Source of the DNA: Plantago elongata
Lineage: Eukaryota > Streptophyta > Magnoliopsida > Lamiales > Plantaginaceae
NCBI GenBank assembly: GCA_036897095.1
Contig: JAYMSP010000087.1
Location: 23,476-87,475, forward strand
DNA: 64,000 nt
Direction: 5' to 3'
In this document: positions 11,806 through 23,263 of the stretch, in pieces
Layout of the letters: each line of letters begins with the position of its first letter
Numbering within the stretch: position 1 is the stretch's first letter
Program-made: the position numbers and the translations under genes
Notes under the pieces: model-generated
What the model saw: only the letters and a program-made list of their open reading frames with translations
Told to the model about the DNA's origin: nothing
The model's database searches: none

Positions 11806-12190
11806 TTATTTGAGTCGTTGGAGTTGCAGGCTTGCAGCAGCTAGTCGGAATCGAATCGAGGTGGAGGTGGAGTCGTCAGCCGCGTGGAGTAGGGAGGCCG
11901 GAGTCGAGCAGCAAAGCGTATGAGGAGGTTGGAGGCCGATGGAAATTCGGAATAAAGAACGCGAAACTTGGCAAACTGCGAAAGAAAGAAGCGGAGGAGG
12001 CAGGATGGACGGAGGTCGTGGTGGAGAGAGGCGGTCAACGGATGGGCGGAGGTCGTGATGGCGGGTCGGTGATGGAGAGATCGGTGATGGTCGGAGGTCG
12101 TGGTGGCGAGAGGAAGAACGAAGAGGAGATGAAGCTGCCGATGGAAATTCAATTTGGGGCAGGAGGAGACGTCATATTCTTAGTATAAAA
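11806..12190 (-). other. GC-rich island, possible divergent non-coding exon
   Basis: An isolated GC-rich block upstream of and divergent from PELOTA. It has repetitive ggaggtcgtggtggcgag-type motifs at 12010-12115 and frames open on both strands for about 100 codons, as expected from GC richness. On the minus strand it ends in aaataag|gtaacg near 11806, a good splice-donor context. The encoded peptides (His/Leu/Pro-rich or Gly/Arg-rich) match no family I know. It could be an lncRNA first exon or a captured fragment. I do not call a protein. Confidence 0.3.
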
Positions 12191-12295
12191 CTATGTTAAA
12201 TGATAATTAATTAGGAATTGTAGTGGTTGTTGTTTAGGATTCTTTCCTCATTACATTCGACTTCTACCATGATTAGGATTGGTTGATGTACTACA

Positions 12296-12305
12296 ACTAT
12301 ATAAA
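12296..12305 (+). promoter_or_regulatory. Likely TATA box of PELOTA
   Basis: The string actatataaa lies about 165 bases before the ATG at 12466. The region between has no other ATG-led frame of any length that would disturb translation. Confidence 0.5.
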
Positions 12306-12465
12306 TGCAACATTGCATATCAATTAACACACACACGCTTAGCTTTTTCCTCGCTCTTTTTACAACAACTCATAAAACTGCCAATTCAAATTGTTTGTTA
12401 TCTTGCCATACATCCAGTAAAATTACTGCCCACACAGCCGAATTCACTCGAAAGAATAAACCACC

Positions 12466-13602
12466 ATGCAGATTGTTCACCACGACCTGGCTCTTGATGG
12501 CCCTGGAAGCGTAAACATGATTCCGGAAGATTCGGATGATTTGTGGATGGCTTACAATATGATTGCTGCAGGTGATTCTGTCATGTGTGTTACTGTCAGG
12601 AAGGTTATGAGAGAAACTGCTTCAGGAAGTAGAGACACTGAAAGAGTCAGACTTACATTAGAAATTGAAGTCGAGTCTTTGGATTATGAAAAAGAAGGAT
12701 GCGTGCTACGCATACGAGGGAAGAATATTTCCGAGAGTGAATATGTCAAGATAGGAGCATACCACACTCTAGAACTTGACCTACACAGGCCTTTTGTCTT
12801 GACGAAGCTAGTCTGGGACTCTATGGCGTTGGATGTGCTCCGCCAAGTATCTGACCCAAAGGCAAGCGCGGATCTGGCTGTTGTTCTCATGCACGAAGGT
12901 CTTGCTCATATTTTGCTCATCGGCAATAATTTGACAATTACACGTTCTCGTATAGAGGCTTCGATACCTCGCAAGCATGGGCCTGCTATTGCTGGATATG
13001 AGAATGGATTGAAAAACTTCTTTGATAAAGTGTTGCAGGCTTTTATTAAACATGTGGATTTTGGTGTTGTTCGCTGTGTTGTGATTGCGAGTCCAGGGTT
13101 TACTAAGGATCAATTTCATAAGCACTTGTTGCTGGAAGCGGAAAGGAAGCAGATCAGATCCGTGATTGAGAACAAATCCAGCATACTTCTTGTGCATACT
13201 ACCTCAGGGTACAAGCATAGTTTGAGAGAAGTTTTGGAGGCTCCAAATATTATGAAGATGATTAAAGATACAAAAGCTTCGCAAGAGGTACAGGTGCTAA
13301 AAGATTTCTATGCCATGCTCTCGAAGGATCCTGACCGTGCTTGCTACGGACCAAAACATGTAGAAGTTGCCCATGAGCAGCTGGCAGTTCAGACACTTCT
13401 TCTGACTGACCAGCTCTTCAAGAGTTCTATTATAGCAGAAAGGAAAAAGTATGTCGAGTTGGTCGAGTCAGTCAAGGCCTCAGGTGGCGATGCTTACGTC
13501 TTCTCATCTATGCACGTTTCTGGGGAACAACTAGCACAAATCACTGGTGTTGCCGCGATCCTGCGTTTTCCTATGCCGGAACTTGACGACATTGAGATGT
13601 GA
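12466..13602 (+). CDS. PEL1: PELOTA / Dom34 ribosome-rescue factor, intronless
   Basis: A 378-residue protein, full length for the eRF1-like family. Pelota with its GTPase partner Hbs1 enters the empty A site of stalled ribosomes and triggers subunit splitting and no-go/non-stop mRNA decay. Plant pelota also affects antiviral and immune responses (tomato Ty-5 is a pelota allele). Three domains can be followed: the Lsm-like N-domain (1-130; [33 protein letters not shown]), the central eRF1_2-like domain (about 136-268; [42 protein letters not shown]) and the C-terminal eRF1_3-like domain (271-369; [14 protein letters not shown]). It ends in the acidic ELDDIEM typical of plant pelota. As expected it lacks the GGQ motif of eRF1. 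The first residues ([12 protein letters not shown]) diverge from the usual MKIV.KDL.P.G. No intron interrupts it, which leaves open a retrocopy, but no lesion is seen. Confidence 0.95.
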   Translation: MQIVHHDLALDGPGSVNMIPEDSDDLWMAYNMIAAGDSVMCVTVRKVMRETASGSRDTERVRLTLEIEVESLDYEKEGCVLRIRGKNISESEYVKIGAYHTLELDLHRPFVLTKLVWDSMALDVLRQVSDPKASADLAVVLMHEGLAHILLIGNNLTITRSRIEASIPRKHGPAIAGYENGLKNFFDKVLQAFIKHVDFGVVRCVVIASPGFTKDQFHKHLLLEAERKQIRSVIENKSSILLVHTTSGYKHSLREVLEAPNIMKMIKDTKASQEVQVLKDFYAMLSKDPDRACYGPKHVEVAHEQLAVQTLLLTDQLFKSSIIAERKKYVELVESVKASGGDAYVFSSMHVSGEQLAQITGVAAILRFPMPELDDIEM

Positions 13603-14343
13603 TTGATTTATGTGGAGCTGGAGTTCATCCAAATTATACATAATTTAATTGTTCCTTTTTTAAGCTTATTTTGTTGTGTGTATGAGCTGCAGAAGTTCAG
13701 TACTCAATTGTTCTTCAGTCTAACAAACTGCAAGCATGTCTTTTCATACCTCAATGCTGTTACTATTATACCCTGAAAGCTGCTACTTAAATTTAAATAA
13801 ACTGCCCTGAAATAGACCGAGTTGTACATTATACTAAAAGTTTGTACACACTGAATTAAACTAGGGATTTGAATTGAACCCAGCAGTTAAGTTGATATAT
13901 AAAATAGGTCAGCTATAAAACAGTCACCAGTTTGTAATGATTTTTCAGTTGAACTAAATCAATTTTTCGTTCTTTCACTTATGTACTCAAACTTTTACAA
14001 CTCGTAAACCAACAATGTTAATAAATTAGATTCAAGATTTACATCCCAGCAGAAGAAGAAGAAGAATTTCATGTAAGAAACAACAAGTGTACTACAGACT
14101 AATTCACCAAAGCTCATATTCACATATCAACTACATGAGTGAACCCACAAACTCTTACTTCATTTCTTCCCTCAATCATCACTCCTGATTTGGATCCTCA
14201 GTTTTCGAATTCAGGCGATTTGTTGGAGAAAGGTTTTATCAACAACCTGCTGTTCCAGTTCATATATAAAACTATATACAAGTTTCATCATCTTACCAGA
14301 ACATATATAACAGATCAATCAGTATATATGCAATCATCATCAC
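13603..14343. other. Convergent 3' flanks of PELOTA and CHX
   Basis: This gap holds the 3' UTRs of two genes running toward each other, plus a short gaa repeat near 14051-14066. I see no gene, RNA or transposon in it. Confidence 0.5.
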
Positions 14344-17300
14344 TTAATTGTCATGATCTCTTGCCCTGAAACTGGGAAACGTCTCGAATACTTCACTTTC
14401 AGACACCGATGGCCTCATTACAGCATCTTCATGGTCACCAACAAGTCCGTAGTTCACTGATTCTGAGGACTGTATTGAACCTTCTCTCGACTTGGCTGAA
14501 GGTGTGTATTGCTGCATCACCAGCACCGAGAACTGTGACTCGAATTCGGACGTCACCAACAAGTCACCTATTGGTCCTAGCTCCGGACAGTCACACCAGT
14601 CGGCTAGACCTGCAGTTAAAGGGGTTACCATGCCTTGACCTTTTCCAACAATGTATAAATCATGGTTGTTCTCATCCATAGACTTGATAGCCTTTACTGC
14701 TTCTTCTTCATCGTTCAATACCAATTCGTAATAGTTTATGTTCTTCTCATTCTCTGTGGCTGTCCTAAACTTGCCAAGGTAATCATCATCCAGTAGTTTC
14801 TCATGTTCAAGATCGACGTTCAAGCTCACGTGATAAATTTCTGATGGATCAATTGGGTTGAGTGCCTCTGCCTCTGAGCTCGGAATGAATCTCACAACTG
14901 TAAGCTTTGCACTCGAGCCATCAGCCATCCTCCACCCATAAGCTAATGCCTCCCGATCATCAGGACCGCCAAAGTAAAGCATTGCAATATTGATGGCATG
15001 ATCATGTGTCTCCACATAGCCACGGTCGATTATTATCCCGACAGAACAAGGTGCACATTCCATTACTCCTTCGTTGACTCCGCGGAGTGCGGGGTTAATA
15101 TCCTCCATTTCACCACCCATCGTTTGCTGCTTGTGGAACGGGATGATTATCAAAACGGCACGCTTGTCCCTAGCAATGCTGCAGATATCAACATCCATAG
15201 TTGTGTATGCACAGCGGGCAGTAATTGTCTGCGTCCTGACACCATCCGAGCGCAGCTCGTAATTGTCAAATGCACTAATGATCTGATCCGCTTGAGCTTC
15301 AATGTGGCTCGGGTTCCGAGGCCCTACTTTGCGTGCACTGTGTACCGCTAACATTGTGGCTGCACGCCCCACAAGCTCGACCAATTGGAGGGCAAACACA
15401 CTGATGGGGGATTTGCTGCTCGAGTTCGAAGTCCTCAGGAGGTTGATGATACTAGGCACATTACGCGTGTTGTAGATGCATGCAAGGACCCGGAGCTCTT
15501 CTTCCACTTTAGCTTTCTGTATCGTTCTGCGCTTATATGGCAATGCGTGGTTGGTTGGCTTAAACCAGATTGCTGCCGGCGTCACAACCATTGTCATTAC
15601 TAGGACTGCCACCACCATTAGTGAGTATGTTTGTGTGTTCAAAGCCTGCCATCAAACAAATGAATCGTATCAAACAGCAATGAATTCAATCTGATGCTTT
15701 TAGATATAAGTATCTATGATGATCTTATGGTATAGGTTAGAGTATATTACCGCTTGAATCTGGCCGGATTCAAGGATAAGCAAAACCATGACACTTTTCG
15801 TGTTGCTCAGGATTCCAATTACAACAGCCTCATTCATCGGAATGTCAGAGAAGAAAGTGACGAGAACAGCGCTAAATACTTTGACAGTGCAGAAGATGAT
15901 TATAATGAATACGATAAGAGCCCAGTTAGATTCACCGATGATCGAATCAATGTTGGTTCTTTGCCCACAAACTACAAAGTAAACTGGCATGAGAATCCCC
16001 ACTACAAAATCTTCAAGCTTTTCCACCAAAGTTGCTTCAAGAACTTCATTAGGTATCACAAGGCCGAACATGAACGCCCCAATCATTGGATGTGTCCCCA
16101 CAGCATCAGCTATCACCCCACAGAAGAACACCCCGGTTAGAACTGAACATATGTAGAACTCACTATAACCTTGTCCTTCCGGAGTTTTCCTGATGATCCA
16201 CCTCAGCACAGGCCGGAGGACCTTGACACAAAAAGTTAGTAATGCAACAGTGCCGAGTATTGGTAATGGAATGATCGACGTGGATCCTGTGACCGAAAAA
16301 GCCAATGCTAGAAATCCCCAAGCACATATATCATGAATGAAAGCTGCTCCTATAGCTGTTTTACCAATATCTGTGTGGCGGATTTGGTGTTCGTCAAGAA
16401 CTCTTGTTAGGACACCGAAGCCTGTCACTGTAAGGGCAGCACCCCAAAAAATGAAGCCGGCCCTTTGTTTTTCCTCTGGCAGGGGGTTTACCAGGAAATA
16501 TAGGCCTGTTCCGACTACAAAAGGGACCACGGTTCCCGAGATAGCAACTTTTACTGATTTTGGTCCTGTTCGCATAACTCCTCGTAAATCCATCTTCAGC
16601 CCCACAAGAAACGCATAGAACACAATGGACAGATGTGCCATTGGCTCTAACACTTTGAATCCATAATTCGGAAACATGAGCTTTCGAAATGCACTGATTC
16701 TCCCGAATGCAGAAGGTCCCAGAAGAATACCTCCCTGCACAATTCATATAAATGAAATGATCCTCTTACTTATAGAGTTATCTGCTATGCTATTGTTCTG
16801 TTTCAGTACTCATTTTTGTATTGGTGAGAAAAATCAAACACATAATAGATTTGATCAAACTTAGTTCTCTAGAACCACCATTTAAACCCTTTACTTTGTT
16901 CATTGATATCTCTAAAAGACTAAAGATTGTTTGCTAGGAATTCAAACCTGTTTTGTTCTTTAACTGGAAGAAAATTGATTAAAATGCAGACTTAAGAGAC
17001 CTTTAAAACATAAATTAGCCATGTATCCATCTACATTTTCCAATCTATATCCATTAAACCAGATAACAATGTAGCTATGCTGGTAAAGAGCGTTCCAGAT
17101 GCATACACATTCACAAAAAGCGGATAAATTGATGTGTGACTCACAAGTAGCTCGGCAACAAAGGGAGGTTGATTGAACGGTTTGAGGGCGAAAACAACAA
17201 GATGGATGATGCACATTGAGAAGGTGAGCTGAATGAGGAAGAGAGATATGAGGGGGGTTAAGGGGTTGGGACCTTCCCAAACGCCGTTGAACCGGTAAAT

Positions 17301-17372
17301 TGTCTCTGCATAGCAAAGAATTGTTCTGTTGAGCTTGGCAACATCTAACGTCGCCATTGGTAGTGACGCCAT
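14344..17372 (-). CDS. CHX-type cation/H+ antiporter (CPA2), 3 exons
   Basis: A monovalent cation/proton antiporter of the plant CHX family, acting on K+/Na+ and pH at endomembranes or plasma membrane. Exons on the minus strand are 17372-17145, 16734-15751 and 15645-14344, all phase 0, giving 837 residues, a normal CHX length. The N-terminal half (to about residue 430) is a multi-span Na+/H+-exchanger domain: GGILLGPSAFGR, LVGLKMDL, HPMIGAFMFGLVIPNE, LVEKLEDFVVGILMPVYFV. The C-terminal half is the soluble regulatory part with USP-like subdomains (RVLACIYNTRNVPSIINLL, PCSVGIIIDRG, YFGGPDDREALAYGWRMA, GADWCDCPELGPIGDLL-like). The conserved acidic residue of the transport core is D211 in IHDICAW. 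The preceding residue is His where CPA2 proteins usually have Asn. The exact CHX subgroup cannot be settled by eye. Confidence 0.93.
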
Positions 17373-18715
17373 AATGCCACCACCTCAAGGCTCCTCTTCT
17401 TCCTCGCCTCAGCCGGTCGAAAATAGTTGTATTTTCGACTTTTGTTCTTATGAGAACGAGTGGAAGGAATGAAAGATGATGAACGCTGGTTGAGGAATGG
17501 AAGTAAATAGCAATGCAGAATGTGTGAATTTCATTGAATCTAAATTGATGGTTGTCCGAATTCTTTGGGAGGAAGATTTTGGGTTTGAATACTTAATCAA
17601 GCTTTGAAATTGTTAATATCAATGGCTAATTATTCTTAGCACATTGTAGCTCTTCATTATATTGATGATGATGATCCCAAGTTTTAGTATGTTTTCATTG
17701 GTTGTACTTGTATTGTTTACATCATCTTATTTGTAGAGGAAAATAAGAACAAGCATCACTTAATTATGAGTATATGTACGTATTCATTATTAACACCCAC
17801 TTAATAGTTGGCGCCATTATTATGTGGGCGTGCCTTGCACACGTCGACACAACTATTGCGAATTTAATAAAGTTTTCTAAGTAGAAAACGAAATAAATAT
17901 TATATATTTAATTATAAATTCGATTTACAAAATTGCAAACCCGATCCACGAAATTACGTACTAGGCAAAATGGATCGTTTTCATTGATTGCCCCGGTTAT
18001 TGAAGTATTTCTACTTTATTTTCCCCAAGTTATAGAACATTCTAGTTAGAGAGGGACAATATATCGAAACACTTTACTTTTATTAAAAGATAATTGTGTC
18101 GCACACATTGAAGAATGGTAAAAGTAAACCAAGTAAATAGATATGTAAAAGAGGAGGAAAAGTAAAAAGTGTGAATGAAATATTGATGCAGACAAGTATG
18201 GATGAGATGGGTAATAAGTAAAGCATACTACATATTCATGATCCGGCAAGGCGTGAACATTGTGATGATTTAATTTATAGGGCCACTCCATTTTTTTGAA
18301 TTATTGATCGGTCGGTAGCATGATTTTAAAGATTTATCATCATTTCGGATCCGCTCCACTTCGATTCGATTGTTGCTCCGATTTAGCATGAGTTTGATGA
18401 TCACGATTTGACATGTTCACTTTCGATTTTTAACTTATATTTGATTTAGGGGAACATGTAACTTCTTTTACTATAAGTACAGAGTTAATAGTGTGATGTG
18501 AGTTAATACCAATTTAAAATTTTATTTCAATCATCTTAATTAGAACGTATGAATTCTGGTCACGATTCAAATTGATTAAGTATTTTCGGGTCAAATTCAA
18601 TTAAAGTATTGCATATGATCACATTTTCAATCATATTCAGCATGTTCGAATCAATTAGCAAGGACCCATTATCTCACTTCACGTTTTTATACATGTTCAT
18701 GAGTTCGAGTTAACA
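17373..18715. other. CHX 5' flank and intergenic DNA
   Basis: AT-rich DNA upstream of the CHX gene on the minus strand. No other gene is visible. No TATA box stands out clearly enough to assign. Confidence 0.4.
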
Positions 18716-18878
18716 GGAGCTCCTGATTGGTATAGAATTTGAATGGGTATTTGGAGGGATTTTGGTAAAATTGTGTTTGGAATGGAATTAAAATAAGGGT
18801 ATTTGAAGTGTATTTCAGACCAAATAACTATTTATCAAGTTAAATAGATCGATTTGAATGCCATGCCAAACAGACCCG
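18716..18878 (-). mobile_element. Tourist-like MITE, copy B (inverted)
   Basis: The reverse complement aligns along its length with copies at 9775-9933 and 38546-38705 (shared caaacacaattttaccaaaat and caaatacccattcaaattct-type blocks). Termini read gctcctgattggtatag and ccaaacagacccg, followed by tag. The left boundary is approximate. DNA from 18879 to 19513 shows nothing else I recognise. Confidence 0.65.
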
Positions 18879-19513
18879 TAGTCATTGAGGAATGAGAATT
18901 CAAACTAAAACATTGTAGTTGCATTATTGCTAAAAAAAGGGGAAGGATAACTCATCTAGATCTAACTAAACTCTCCGGATAAAATGAAGAATATATATAC
19001 TATATACACAACTCAATCTATATCCATGAAGAAACATTACTTTTAGGCCCAATTCTTTTCAAGAATCAGAGTTTGATATTTTAGACCTGCTCTGCTTGAT
19101 ATTTGATTCTTGCATCTTGGGATGACAATGATAGTCATCCAACTCAGTGTCGTTGTCCACCAATAAAAACTACATATTTGAAGTATATTTGATCGATCTT
19201 GATCAATTCCGGCCTTCGAATTGGTTACCGGTTCACTAATAACTTGCACACGAGGGTGAATGAAGTCATTCATAATCGTACCATCACAAAATATATTAGG
19301 TCTTGATCGATTACTGGTATGTAGGCGCGCGAGCGAGTAACAGGATTTCTACATTAACAAGCTACACTAGAAATTAAATGAGCACAATGTCATGGCCCAA
19401 CACTAAATATCCCGTGACAACTAGCTAGCTAAACACCAAGGCACACTGCAGGTAAAAGAAAGAGTGATTCTTTTGCCACAAATGAACATATATAAGCTGA
19501 AATTAATTAATCA

Positions 19514-20035
19514 TCACATCCCTGAAAAATCATCTTCAAACCTCATTTGTTGGTTATGGTGTTGTTGTTGTTTATGTCCATGACCAATACCCTGAGCACC
19601 ATTCATCTTGTATCCCATATTCCCTCCTCCTCCTCCTCCACCTCCTCCTCCTCCATGGCCATGCTTATGATCTCCTTTTTGGCCCTTACCAAACCCGAAT
19701 TCGATATCTCCAAACTGGTCTCCCATGTTGTAACTTGGTTTATGCTTAGCCTCCCACTCTTTTGGGCCTAGTCCATGTTGCTGATGATGTTGGTTTTGTT
19801 GCTTGTGAGCCTTTGATGAATGGTGGTGACCCCCCTTGGATTTACGACGGTTGAAAACCCGCCCGAAAACACATGCCACCGCGGAAAGGACTACTATCAC
19901 GGCCAAGACTGCGAAAACCGGGCCAAATGAGCCATTTGAATGGGATGGGGAGCTGGAGGTAATAGGCTGGGTTGTGAGAGGATTGTTGTTGTTATTGTTT
20001 GGATATAGTGCATCGGAAGGTTGTACTTGTGACAT
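19514..20035 (-). CDS. Small one-pass membrane protein rich in His, Gln and Gly
   Basis: Function unknown. The start MSQVQPSDALYP at 20035 gives 173 residues. The frame stays open 52 codons further upstream, but that part reads like a 5' leader and a TATA box lies 130 bases above. Residues 1-36 are Asn/Ser/Thr-rich. Residues 37-57 (PVFAVLAVIVVLSAVACVFG) form one strong transmembrane helix. FNRRKSKGG then gives a basic stop-transfer flank, which predicts a cytosolic tail. The tail has His/Gln-rich stretches (HHHSSKAHKQQNQHHQQHG), a conserved-looking core (GPKEWEAKHKPSY, FGDIEFGFGKG), about ten glycines encoded by a cct/cca run at 19622-19655, and a second His/Gln tract ending FEDDFSGM. His clusters could bind metal, but that is speculation. 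Similar small proteins occur across eudicots without assigned roles. Single exon. Confidence 0.75.
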   Translation of the reverse strand: MSQVQPSDALYPNNNNNNPLTTQPITSSSPSHSNGSFGPVFAVLAVIVVLSAVACVFGRVFNRRKSKGGHHHSSKAHKQQNQHHQQHGLGPKEWEAKHKPSYNMGDQFGDIEFGFGKGQKGDHKHGHGGGGGGGGGGGNMGYKMNGAQGIGHGHKQQQHHNQQMRFEDDFSGM

Positions 20036-20162
20036 TTTTAACTTCTTGTCTTTCAAATTTGTGGAGAAGGAAAGGTGAGGAGAAGATAAATGTGGATTAT
20101 AATTGGATTGGCTAGTTCTTGTTGGCTTGGTGTTTGGTTTGTGCTGTGAGAATATTTGTTTG

Positions 20163-20171
20163 TTATTTATA
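20163..20171 (-). promoter_or_regulatory. Likely TATA box of the small membrane-protein gene
   Basis: On the minus strand the sequence reads tgtataaataac, about 130 bases before the start at 20035. Its presence favours the downstream ATG over the longer frame beginning at 20191, which would lie upstream of the TATA element. Confidence 0.5.
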
Positions 20172-21867
20172 CACAAGAAAAATATCTTCAAGTGAGTGCT
20201 ACATTAACTACTCACACATAAAATATGCCATGTTATGATGTACACTCTTTAACTTACTATAATCATGCGATAGTGATACTCGTGTTCACTTTATTTCCTC
20301 CCGCCTCACCATCTAACACATTCCACTTCATATACTTATTAAAATACATTATGTTACCGATACTAATTAGTCGAGTAGTTGATAAATTTGTGTTAAACCG
20401 ATCGTGTATGTGTATGTACATAAATAAAATAAATTGAAGGAAATGCATAAGATCGTTGCCTTTTTGTTCCTAAATGATCGATCGTAAATGATAAATAGAA
20501 AGGAGTGTTTGAATTCAAAAGGGGGAGCGGCATGTACATCTTTTGTTTGTAAAGAGAATAATTAAAGATGTTCTTTTATGGCCTTTATTGCGGGTAAAAA
20601 AGATGGTAGTAGTTTTTGCTGGTTTCTCATGGACTTGAACTTAATTGATTCATCCAAAGATATTTCTTTGGCCAGGCTAAAATTCTATTGTATTTCATTT
20701 TTCATTATTGTCATCTCCTGTTTATGGACAGATGGACGGAGGATTTTAAAGTGTGGGGATAATAATATCAGATCATTTTGTAGGTTATGGAAATTAAATT
20801 CTTAAAAATTTTATATGTAAAAAAGTTTTAAAAATTATTACATATCTCCCTCTTCAATTCTCATTAATATTCGTTACATGTGACTGATTAAGTCCAACAA
20901 TAACGGATTATTTATATAGGGTGGATCTTTGCAACAGTATTTTTTTTTTTTAGATTCACAAAGTTAAAACTCCAAAATCATATTAATGTCTTCCTGATTG
21001 AGTCAAAAGATGTCCATTGCACTACTCATGTTCATCAATATGTCGCTATTGCACGTTATATGTACCATATGGACAAACATGATTTCTTTGCCGAAAGGCA
21101 ACTCGTGAACCTGAAAATGTAGATTTACAGTACTACCACCTAAAAGAGTTGCACCAACCTCCCTACATGTCTACACTATGGATCATATGGAATTGACCCC
21201 CAAAAATGTTGGCTTTTCATTTTTCTTAAGCATGTGACTGAAAAATAGCTTGAGATATAATAATGTCAGATCAATTTCACTACTACAACAATAACTAGCC
21301 CGTTTAATACTTCTCGTGCTAGAATAGCTTAACCAGATGATGTACTAATGATATTTGAAACTCGTCTAATAAAAAGATTTGATTTCGAATTATCAACGTC
21401 GATCAATTACATACTCTTCAAATTTTAGTATCTAACCTAATCCTCCAAGTCAAATATTCAATGGGACTTTTATGAGGACAGTAGTATCTAATTTGGCTTA
21501 ATGTGCCCGAAGATAATGACACTTTCTTGGGATCGGAGTGAATTATTAGTGACACTTTTGCTAATAATCAAATATAAAGCCATTCTAAGTGATATAGCAA
21601 CTTACATTATATGCTGGTATAATGATGACAGTGTTGCTTTTCTTGATTTTCAACTCTTAACTTTGCTTTTTGGCAAATTAACAACGACAGTGTCCGGCGG
21701 GTGATGGTTAATGGTAGGGCTCACAGCATTTCAATCATCACGCAATTATTTATCTATCTTAGCAGCTTAATTAACAACAGTTTCATTATCACCCTACCAA
21801 AACAACATTTTAGTTTTAGTCAAATTGTAGTGAATGGAGTACTGTTTTAGTCACTTAACTGGTAGCT
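20172..21867. other. Intergenic DNA without recognised features
   Basis: AT-rich, no long frame, no clear repeat or RNA gene seen on either strand. Confidence 0.4.
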
Positions 21868-22119
21868 TCAATCGATCGATACTATAATCGCGGTGAGTTC
21901 AAAATTCATTTTGTTCAAAACTCTGATCAACCCAGAAGAATACATCCTTGATATTGAAGGAAAGACAATGGCTCTCACTGGAGACTCCATTGCCCCGGAA
22001 TCAAAAGAAGGTCTCGCACCTATATTTTCTCCTTGATTAGTTCTGCAAGACGAAGGGAGTACTTTACAGTAATCCTTGGATTCCAAGTTTCTGCTTGGTC
22101 TGGTCGATGCCTGGAACAA
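21868..22119 (-). other. Unassigned coding-like fragment
   Basis: The minus strand has non-repetitive sequence of coding-like composition. Adjacent frames give short stretches such as ETWNPRITVKYSLRLAELIK and SFNIKDVFFWVDQSFEQ that look protein-like, but no single frame links them. It may be a decayed exon or the 3' UTR of the RNase E/G gene. I do not recognise the family. Confidence 0.25.
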
Positions 22120-22156
22120 ATTATTGCTGGAGATATAGCACTCTGAATTTTGCGCT

Positions 22157-23144
22157 AATTACATAATTCCCCATATTGACGAGATGTACAAATAGCACCC
22201 TCAGCTCATTTTCGTTGACCAACTGTCCACATAAGCACTTTATTTCTCCAACATGGAATTTTTATCTCTTCGAATTAAAAAAATATAAGAAATTAAAATT
22301 TGAAAAAACATTAAAGTAATGGAAAAAGGAAAAAAAAAACCAATTCAATCTTTTTCTTCTCCTCATCTTCTTCACAATCACAACCTCCACCCCCATCCCT
22401 CATCTTCTCCATTGGAGCTGCAGCTCCGGCTTTGCAGCTCACCGGAGTTGTCACAAAAGCTCCATCGGAGCTAGAATTTCCAACTCCAGCGAGCTACAAT
22501 TAACAACTCGTCGGAGTTGTTTAGAGCTCCATTGGAGCTAGAATTCCAGTCCAATGGAGCTGGTCTTGCAGCTCCATTGGAGCTGCAAATTATAGCTCCA
22601 ATGGAGTTGTTCTTACAACCCACCGGAGCTCTAGCTCTGGCGAGAGCTTTAAACCTCCAATAGCTTTCAAAAGCTTTGATTTCTAGCCCCTACACTCTGA
22701 TTTGTAGTTCAATTTATAGTTGTTGACGAAGATGGCGATTTGATAGTGACGATTAGAGTTTTTTTTGTGTGTTATTGTTAGAAATAAATGTTTAGGTACT
22801 TGATTGAACTTTTACAGAAAAGTTATGGGTGAATTTTGGTGAATTAGATTTAATTCAAGGACTAAGTTTGTAGTAAAATAGATTTTGAAAAATTAAAGAA
22901 AATGGAAAAGAAAAGAAATTAAAGAAATTCAAAAATAAAAAAGGAAATAACAATTTCGTTAATAACCCCAACTTTTTCGTCCACCTCAACATCAACGGAC
23001 GCCACACCAGCCCTTGAGTTGACTTTTAGGGCCGGATGTAATTAGTTTTCGAGCCCTTTGTTAATTTTGGGCCTATATGTAATTTAAACCAATATGGGCA
23101 GTTTTTTGAAACATGGGTCAACTTTAGGGGCAGTATATGTAATT
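22157..23144. mobile_element. Candidate inserted element with imperfect TIRs
   Basis: The ends taattacataattcccc (left) and, reversed, aattacatatactgcccc (right) are similar. Near the right end the motif gggc..atatgtaatt recurs three times, like subterminal repeats. The interior holds a repeat of gagctccattggagct and A-rich flanks, and no transposase. It lies just downstream of the RNase E/G stop codon. Boundaries and class are uncertain. Confidence 0.4.
22415..22650. repeat. Degenerate palindromic minisatellite
   Basis: About ten copies of short units such as gctccattggagct and caccggagtt are interleaved, many of them self-complementary. Composition is much more GC-rich than the flanks. It lies inside the candidate element at 22157-23144. 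Confidence 0.55.
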
Positions 23145-23263
23145 TCCAGGCAACCTTCTCCGCATGGTTCATACAGAAAACCTATCAAAGCGACTAAATC
23201 TCCATTGTCATAGGCGATGCTGCCCGCAATCTATACTAAATGTCTAAATTTCATTTTTTTTTC

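Noticed and set aside
11832-12188. 118-codon plus-strand frame rich in Gly, Arg and Glu
   Set aside because: It lies in a GC-rich repetitive block where several frames are open by composition. No domain, and no promoter in this direction.
20035-20191. N-terminal extension of the small membrane protein
   Set aside because: The extension would start upstream of the likely TATA box and reads like a translated 5' leader; the ATG at 20035 is preferred.
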